A DNA stretch of 5,939 bases from Clostridia bacterium (GTDB lineage: Bacteria; Bacillota; Clostridia; RUG12999). The stretch spans positions 1 to 5,939 of the forward strand of contig JAFVVU010000119.1 of NCBI GenBank assembly GCA_017502065.1. Reading direction: 5' to 3'. The notes below the pieces were generated by a model. It was given only the letters and a program-made list of their open reading frames with translations, was not told where the DNA came from and searched no databases. Of this stretch, positions 5,799 through 5,939 are shown piece after piece (position 1 is the first letter of the stretch; each line of letters opens with the position of its first letter). Both the position numbers and the translations under genes were made by a program.

Positions 5799-5939
5799 TT
5801 TATCACACTTCTTGCAATCCCTAATTCTTTCATAATAAGCTTATACATAACGTCATATCCGGCGTCGTTCGGATGAAGTCCGTCAGTAAGAAGACTGTCT
5901 ACGGTAATGTTTTTCATATCGCAGTATTCCATAAAAAGA
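5795..5939 (-). CDS. SGNH/GDSL-family hydrolase, C-terminal end
   Basis: This is the last 47 residues of a gene that enters from the right edge, reading leftwards and ending with TGA at 5797-5795. It contains LLTDGLHPNDAGYDVM (16-31), the classic block V of SGNH hydrolases with the catalytic Asp and His (DGLH) before a final helix. This is typical of lipase/acylhydrolase and acetyl-esterase members, and unlike the second SGNH protein of the operon it keeps the Asp. It overlaps the EEP gene by 4 bases (ATGA). Nothing can be said of its N-terminus, signal peptide or promoter. The domain call rests on this one block, so it is fairly but not fully certain. Confidence 0.75.
   Translation of the reverse strand, partial: LFMEYCDMKNITVDSLLTDGLHPNDAGYDVMYKLIMKELGIARSVIK

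Overview
The window looks like chromosomal DNA of a low-to-moderate-GC Gram-positive anaerobe, probably an uncultured gut-type member of the Clostridia. I infer this from the AT-leaning codon choice, the purine-rich Shine-Dalgarno sequences (AAAGGAG, TAGGAG, AAAGGG), the near-consensus sigma-A-type promoters, and the tight gene packing. The species cannot be named from the sequence.

Left half, minus strand (2821 down to 1). This is a three-gene operon: a neutral-ceramidase-like metal-dependent hydrolase (PF04734 type, catalytic domain only, no signal peptide), then an N-acetylglucosamine-6-phosphate deacetylase (nagA), then the first 101 residues of a NagB-like sugar-phosphate isomerase/deaminase that runs off the left edge. 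The spacings are 2 and 31 bases. By analogy with Nag pathways, the operon should remove N-acyl groups from an amino sugar or a related compound and feed the amino-sugar phosphate into glycolysis. The ceramidase-like protein is the unexpected member.

Centre (2822-2978). This is a divergent regulatory region. One TTGACA-17-TACCAT promoter with an upstream TG points left to the operon. One TTGACA-17-TATACT promoter, also with an upstream TG, points right to a LacI-family regulator (2979-3950). Two palindromes share CGAAA/TTTCG half-sites. One lies between the two -35 boxes and the other lies in the regulator's leader just before its Shine-Dalgarno. They are good candidates for the regulator's own operators, controlling both directions.

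Right half, minus strand (5939 down to 3977). This is a second tightly packed operon. It contains the C-terminal end of one SGNH/GDSL hydrolase, then a cytoplasmic endonuclease/exonuclease/phosphatase (EEP) family protein overlapping it by ATGA, then a 370-residue two-domain SGNH hydrolase whose active site lacks the usual Asp. It converges on the regulator gene, and the two share a compact hairpin that should terminate transcription in both directions (3951-3976). Its products may remove ester groups (for example acetyl) from the same or a related carbohydrate, but its start and promoter are outside the window.

No RNA genes, mobile elements, CRISPR arrays or intact prophage signs were seen. 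There is no non-coding stretch over 300 bases.
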